DNA from: Turbatrix aceti
Taxonomy: Eukaryota; Nematoda; Chromadorea; Rhabditida; Panagrolaimidae
Reading direction: 5' to 3'
DNA: 64,000 nt
NCBI GenBank assembly: GCA_963969345.1
Contig: OZ017769.1
Location: forward strand, 8,373,725-8,437,724
The notes under the pieces: generated by a model
Databases searched by the model: none
Seen by the model: only the letters and a program-made list of their open reading frames with translations
What the model was told of the DNA's origin: nothing
In this document: one piece after another, positions 60,094-64,000 of the stretch
Position numbering within the stretch: the stretch's first letter is position 1
Layout: each line of letters starts with the position of its first letter
Translations under genes and position numbers: made by a program

Positions 60094-60231
60094 ATGAAGT
60101 TCCTCCTCGCCGTCATCCTGCTCCATGCTCTCTTCGTCGCTAATGCGAATGTCTTTTCCGATTTTTTCAACACTCCTTGTCTGTTCACTACGCGTGGATG
60201 TCCTAGCAGTTTACCTTTTATCATTTCATGA
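60094..60231 (+). CDS. Small secreted peptide 1, 45 aa
   Basis: Single exon. Signal peptide MKFLLAVILLHALFVANA, then a mature peptide of about 27 residues, NVFSDFFNTPCLFTTRGC and SSLPFIIS after it, with two cysteines in a C-x6-C arrangement. An upstream in-frame ATG (60067, MSTGIILST...) lies about where transcription should begin and is disfavoured. It shares upstream and downstream DNA with peptide 2 (61759-61914). Function unknown; size and two-Cys loop suggest a secreted effector, antimicrobial or signalling peptide, unproven. Confidence 0.7.
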   Translation: MKFLLAVILLHALFVANANVFSDFFNTPCLFTTRGCPSSLPFIIS

Positions 60232-60689
60232 TTTTTGAACCCTGTTTTTAAAAATCAATTTGGAAATGTTGTGATGAAAGTAAATAAAATGTAAGCAAAT
60301 TTTCGTATTGCAGCAAGAATCGATTCTGAAATTCGAACAAACAACTCTGAATTGCCGTAAGGAAACGGCGTAGTCAAATCAGTTTCACTGCCAGCAACCT
60401 TTGTAAACTTAATTTTGATTTTGAAAAAAGCTCGTCTACAAAAATTTCCTCCCCGTAAAATTCCCCGTGAATATCTCCTCTCCGTAAACCCCGTAATGAA
60501 AACAAGGGAAGGGTGATAATTCAGGCTAGGCACGTTGTTTTATTTGGTTTAAAGTTACGTCTCCTAGACCAAATAAAAGAACGTTTTAAAAAAAATTAAA
60601 AAATTGTCACATAATATAAAATTATTCAAAAGCATAATTGATATTGTTGACACCTTAATAAAAAAAATTCAACAACGCTTTTAAATTTA

Positions 60690-60835
60690 TCAAAATTTAA
60701 TTTTCAAGGTAGCCGACATATTAAAAAATTGATATGCAGGATTTTCTGAGTTTCTAGAGATATAAATGCAAGCTTAGTTCCACTGAAGACGTGTCACCAA
60801 GAATGATCTCGTCTAAACAAACTTTCGAATTTGTA
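60690..60835 (+). pseudogene. Decayed third copy of the secreted-peptide gene
   Basis: The promoter block of the peptide genes is repeated here: TTTAATTTTCAAGG, TTGATATGCAGGATTTTCTG, TATAAATG and CACTGAAGAC. The first ATG has become GTG (GACGTGTCACC) and similarity ends within about 25 codons. No signal peptide or C-x6-C remains. Confidence 0.8.
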
Positions 60836-61218
60836 TGTAATCGAACAGCAAACGTTGGACATCAAAATTACACTTCCTACGGAATCTGAAAAACAGATTG
60901 TCATCCCTTTTTGTTGCAGTCCAGAAATATGACTTACATTTGTTGTGCAACGTAATGTAAATATTATTGACTAAAAAATACAGCTGCAATCATTTTCATC
61001 AAGAGAATCTGTGACAAGTCGTGTGATGTTTTCGAACGTTTGGAATGCTTTGTTGCAAAACATTCTGCAAGAATTCTTTCTAAATTTCTATTTAATAATA
61101 ATTCCCAATCTTGGCATCAGATCTGTAAAATTGCAGTAAGTATGATCAAATCATCGTAATTCTACATTAAAAACACACTTAATCGGGGAGTTATTGTGCC
61201 TAAAACAAAGTACATAAT

Positions 61219-61375
61219 TGTTGTTACGCAACGTTGCAGACAGTTCAAACCAGTTTTTTAACCCCTGAACCCCAATGTTGTTTTCCATGCACCGAAAACA
61301 AAGTAGGTAAACTTGGTACTTATAAATATTTATGTAGTCTTCTCACTTCGTCCACAGTATTGGTCAGGTAAAACA
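61219..61375 (+). pseudogene. Duplicated UGT promoter and leader without the gene
   Basis: Nearly identical to 63380-63518, the DNA upstream of the UGT: GTTGCAGACAGTTCAAACC, AACCCCTGAACCCCAATG, CTTATAAATATTTATGTAGT and CACTTCGTCCACA. After CGTCCACA the coding start is missing and a short TATTGGTC match to UGT exon 1 follows, so the copy seems internally deleted. It also keeps the empty site for the foldback at 62290-63379. Confidence 0.8.
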
Positions 61376-61701
61376 TTGTGCCTATGTACAATGTTTTTCG
61401 CTGAACATAACCAGTGTTTTTTCAGGAGAAAAAATCAAATTTTGATAAGGAGAAATTTAATCCAAACCTCAGTGCTGACAAACCTTAAATTTTATTTAGA
61501 AAGAAATAATAAATAATTCAGCAGTATTTCTGAAGCTTTAACGCTTGCACAATTAAAAAAACTTGTTTACACCAACGCAGAATTCAGATTCACGTCACAA
61601 CTGCCCCCTGAATTCTGCAAAATTTAATTTTCAAGCTTCCAAACTTCCTACTTGACATGCATTAAAAAATTGATAAGCAGGATTTTCTGAGTTTCTGGAG
61701 G

Positions 61702-61709
61702 TATAAATA
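61702..61709 (+). promoter_or_regulatory. TATA box, peptide gene 2
   Basis: TATAAATA at the same distance (30 bp) from the first ATG (61732) as in peptide gene 1, in a block of shared promoter sequence starting near 61617. Confidence 0.7.
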
Positions 61710-61758
61710 CAAGCTGGGCTACACTGAAGACATGTCACCTGGAATCATCTGTTCTACA

Positions 61759-61914
61759 ATGAAGTTCCTCCTCACCCTCTTCCTGCTCCTTGCTATCGTC
61801 GCTACTGCCGATGCTGACGATATTCCTATTGTCGGTCCATTTGTGCATGGAATGATACACGATCCTGCTTGTCTATTAATACCGTTTTTATGTTTTACAA
61901 TCGGTGGTGGATAA
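61759..61914 (+). CDS. Small secreted peptide 2, 51 aa
   Basis: Single-exon paralogue of peptide 1. Signal peptide MKFLLTLFLLLAIVATADA; mature part begins DDIPIVGPFVHGMIHDPA and continues CLLIPFLCFTIGGG. The C-x6-C spacing is kept although most other mature residues differ, while signal peptide and promoter are well conserved. This pattern points to fast evolution of the mature peptide. The first in-frame ATG (61732) is disfavoured for the same TATA-distance reason as in copy 1. Hydrophobic, Gly-tailed mature peptide; function unknown. Confidence 0.7.
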   Translation: MKFLLTLFLLLAIVATADADDIPIVGPFVHGMIHDPACLLIPFLCFTIGGG

Positions 61915-62289
61915 CTGATTTTTGAACTTGTTCATAAAAATCACTTTAAAAAAAATGTTGTGTTGAAAGTAAATAAACTGTAAGCAAATTTTCGTATTGC
62001 ATCAAGAATTGATTCTGAAATTGAAGCAAACAACTCAGGACTGCCGTAAGGAAACGGAGTAGTCAAATCAGTTTCACTGCTAAAAACCCTCGTAAATTGC
62101 CTATTTTAGTCAATTTTGATTTTGAAAAAAATTCAAAATTGAGTAAAATACTCGTATACAAAAATTTGTTCCCCGTAAAATTCCCCGTGAAGATCTCGTC
62201 TCCGTAAACCCCGTAATGAAAACGCGTTTTTTTATTTGGTCCAAAGTTACGTCTATAGACCAAATAAAAGACAATTATTGTTACACAAC

Positions 62290-63379
62290 GCACGATGGAC
62301 CTATGGTCTCAACGCGAAAGGGATTTTTGAGGCTTTTTTGACGTTTTTTATCGCAAAAGTGAGTGTTTTTTAGATTTCAAGAGTGGATTTGGAGTTTTTT
62401 GCGATGGCGAATCTATCGGGGATATCAGAAATTCAATAATCGATCGATAAACTCGATTTAAAAAATTTATTTCGAAAAATAACTATACGATATCAGAATA
62501 AAATAGTAGACCGTATTCTACGCCCTCGAAAACCCCCGGGTGCCAAAAACAGGAAGATTCTCCCCATGAAATAAGAAGTTATTTCAATTCTAAAGTTTTT
62601 TTCATACAAAAAACGCGCGCTGAAGCATTTCAGTCGAAAGAGAACACAGTGCGCGCTACGAACTTTGGCATTGTGATTAAGTTCATCTTGATCTTTGCAA
62701 CGAACTTTGCCCGGTAAAAAAATATTAATTTTGATAATTTATTAATATATAAATATTAAAAATAATTTATTAATATTTATTTTAAAATAAATATTGACAC
62801 CTTTCAACAATCCCTTGTACGCTGCCCGCACAGAGTTTAACGTTATGCACCTCTCGGGTGCCGCAACGTGCGTTCTTCGCATGTTGCATGTTGCTGTCGA
62901 ATGGGTATATAAAGGGTGCCCAGTCCTCAGTTACTCATTCATTTCTTTTCTTTATTTTATTTCTGACAAAAAAAAAAAACACAGGCAATGGTCGCTCCTC
63001 GGTGTATCCGATTTCGTGCTGACCATGCAATCCTTAAAATAAATATTAAAAAATAATTTATTAATATTTATTTTAAGATTTGAAATAACTTCTTATTTCA
63101 TGGGGAGATTTTTCCTGTTTTTTGCCATCAAGGGTTTTTGATGGCGTAGAATACGGTCTACTATTTTATTCTGATATCGTATAGTTATTTTTTGAGCTAC
63201 AGTAATTTTTTTCTCAAATTATCAATTTATCGATCTAATATTGATTTTTTGATAGTGCCATTAAATTTGCCGTAGCCGATAACCCCCAGATCCGTCTTTA
63301 CACCTAAAAAATATCTACTCTATGCATATGAAAACGGCAAAAAACGAGTTTTCGCGTTGAGACCATAGGTCCATCGTGC
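62290..63379. mobile_element. 1.09-kb foldback element with 30-bp perfect termini
   Basis: Ends GCACGATGGACCTATGGTCT... (62290) and its reverse complement (to 63379), perfect over 30 bp, with further inverted arms (62420-62590 against 63080-63200; 62720-62797 against 63040-63076). A 3-bp duplication AAC flanks it (62287-62289 and 63380-63382). The paralogous segment at 61228-61240 (ACGCAACGTTGCAG) is an empty site with one AAC, which fixes the boundaries. The centre (62798-63040) is unique, with TATATAAA at 62906-62913 and a short ATG-led frame after a CACAG. Confidence 0.92.
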
Positions 63380-63481
63380 AACGTTGCAGACAGTTCAAAC
63401 CAGTTTTTTAACCCCTGAACCCCAATGTTGTTTTCCATGCACCGAAAACAAAGTAGGTAAACTTGGTACAATTTTGGTACT

Positions 63482-63489
63482 TATAAATA
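63482..63489 (+). promoter_or_regulatory. TATA box, UGT gene
   Basis: TATAAATA 38 bp before the UGT ATG; same block occurs in the partial duplicate near 61321. Confidence 0.6.
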
Positions 63490-63519
63490 TTTATGTAGTC
63501 GTCTCACTTCGTCCACATT

Positions 63520-64000
63520 ATGAACGTAAAAACACCGATTCTCGTGGCAACGTTGTTTTTATTTTTTTCAGCCAATGGCTACAAAATATTGGTCCACAGT
63601 CCTGCCATCAGCAAGAGTCACACGATGTCGAACGTGAGGATCGCCGAAACCTTGGCCGAAGCAGGACACAATGTCGTGAGTTTTTGCTATCCGAAAATAC
63701 CGAAAACAAAATTTTCAGTCTATTGTGATACCAGAATATGACCACTCGTCCAGCGAGGTTAAAATACTAAGCAATGTGCTTCAAATCAGGCTTTCTAATT
63801 TTTCAAGAGAGATCATGGATCGGGTTTCTGCTGAGTACAATCTTTTTGCTCCCGATGAAGGCGTGCTCGACTCTTTGTTCCGTCCGCCACATTTATTTTT
63901 TGAAATGATGATGAATTATTGCGAAGGTTCGAAGCAGGGATGGACGAACGAACAACGTTTTTTTGTTTACAAACGAATAGGAACGTTTTGAAAAATTTGT
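63520..64000 (+). CDS. UDP-glucuronosyltransferase (UGT), 5' part
   Basis: Exon 1 is 63520-63675 and exon 2 begins at 63719 after a 43-nt intron, the shortest in the window. The protein starts MNVKTPILVATLFLFFSANG, a signal peptide, followed by YKILVHSPAISKSHTMSNVR and IAETLAEAGHNVSIVIPEYD, the typical N-terminus of animal UGTs (GT1 family, ER lumen, conjugation of small lipophilic molecules with UDP-sugars). Exon 2 probably ends near 63926 (NYCE, then G|GTTCGA donor), because beyond it similarity to the family stops and the frame ends at 63989-63991. The rest lies outside the window. Confidence 0.88.

Noticed and set aside
1..64000. CRISPR arrays, rRNA genes, replication origins, bacterial operons
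   Set aside because: None seen; the window is eukaryotic with spliced genes throughout.

Overview
The window is eukaryotic nuclear DNA from a small invertebrate, most probably a nematode. Genes are split by many short introns (43 to about 100 nt, some over 1 kb) with GT-AG ends, T-rich tracts running straight into TTTCAG acceptors, GC-rich exons and AT-rich non-coding DNA. Two genes (SCAMP and mitochondrial glycerol-3-phosphate dehydrogenase) have an acceptor-like CAG 5-7 nt before the start ATG, as in spliced-leader genes. The two-domain lectin-like family and the UGT N-terminus also look nematode-like. I cannot name the species.

Layout: 1-850, 3' end of an N-acetylgalactosamine kinase/galactokinase (+). 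1505-3086, SCAMP (-). 6622-8309, a small two-exon gene (-). 9600-15770, a complete TULP4/tubby-like gene (+). 15.8-20.2 kb, no gene found. 20226-23132, mitochondrial FAD-dependent glycerol-3-phosphate dehydrogenase (+). 23.7-34.7 kb, a lineage-specific cluster: three copies of a secreted double C-type-lectin-like protein (+), interleaved with a coiled-coil/Cys-rich gene (-), a type II membrane protein with a PPxY tail (-) and a decayed gene (-). 35109-41526, a SETD2-type H3K36 methyltransferase (-). 42654-44380, bifunctional CoA synthase (-). 48067-49423, a four-helix membrane protein (+). 50.0-50.6 kb, a small gene (-). 51.7-56.2 kb, a nested cluster of foldback elements inside a tRNA-derived SINE. 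57215-59214, a basic nuclear-type protein (+). 60.0-64.0 kb, tandemly duplicated tiny secreted-peptide genes with duplicated UGT promoter DNA, a 1.09-kb foldback element and the start of a UDP-glucuronosyltransferase gene that runs off the window.

Conserved housekeeping genes (trafficking, CoA synthesis, glycerophosphate shuttle, chromatin) therefore alternate with two fast-evolving secreted families. The most novel parts are the double-CTLD cluster with its history of intron loss, the TATA-driven C-x6-C peptide family linked to UGT promoters, and the foldback elements whose boundaries can be read from an empty paralogous site. I rebuilt exon structures by hand from splice sites and checked that reading phase closes; every multi-exon model given as complete sums to a multiple of three.
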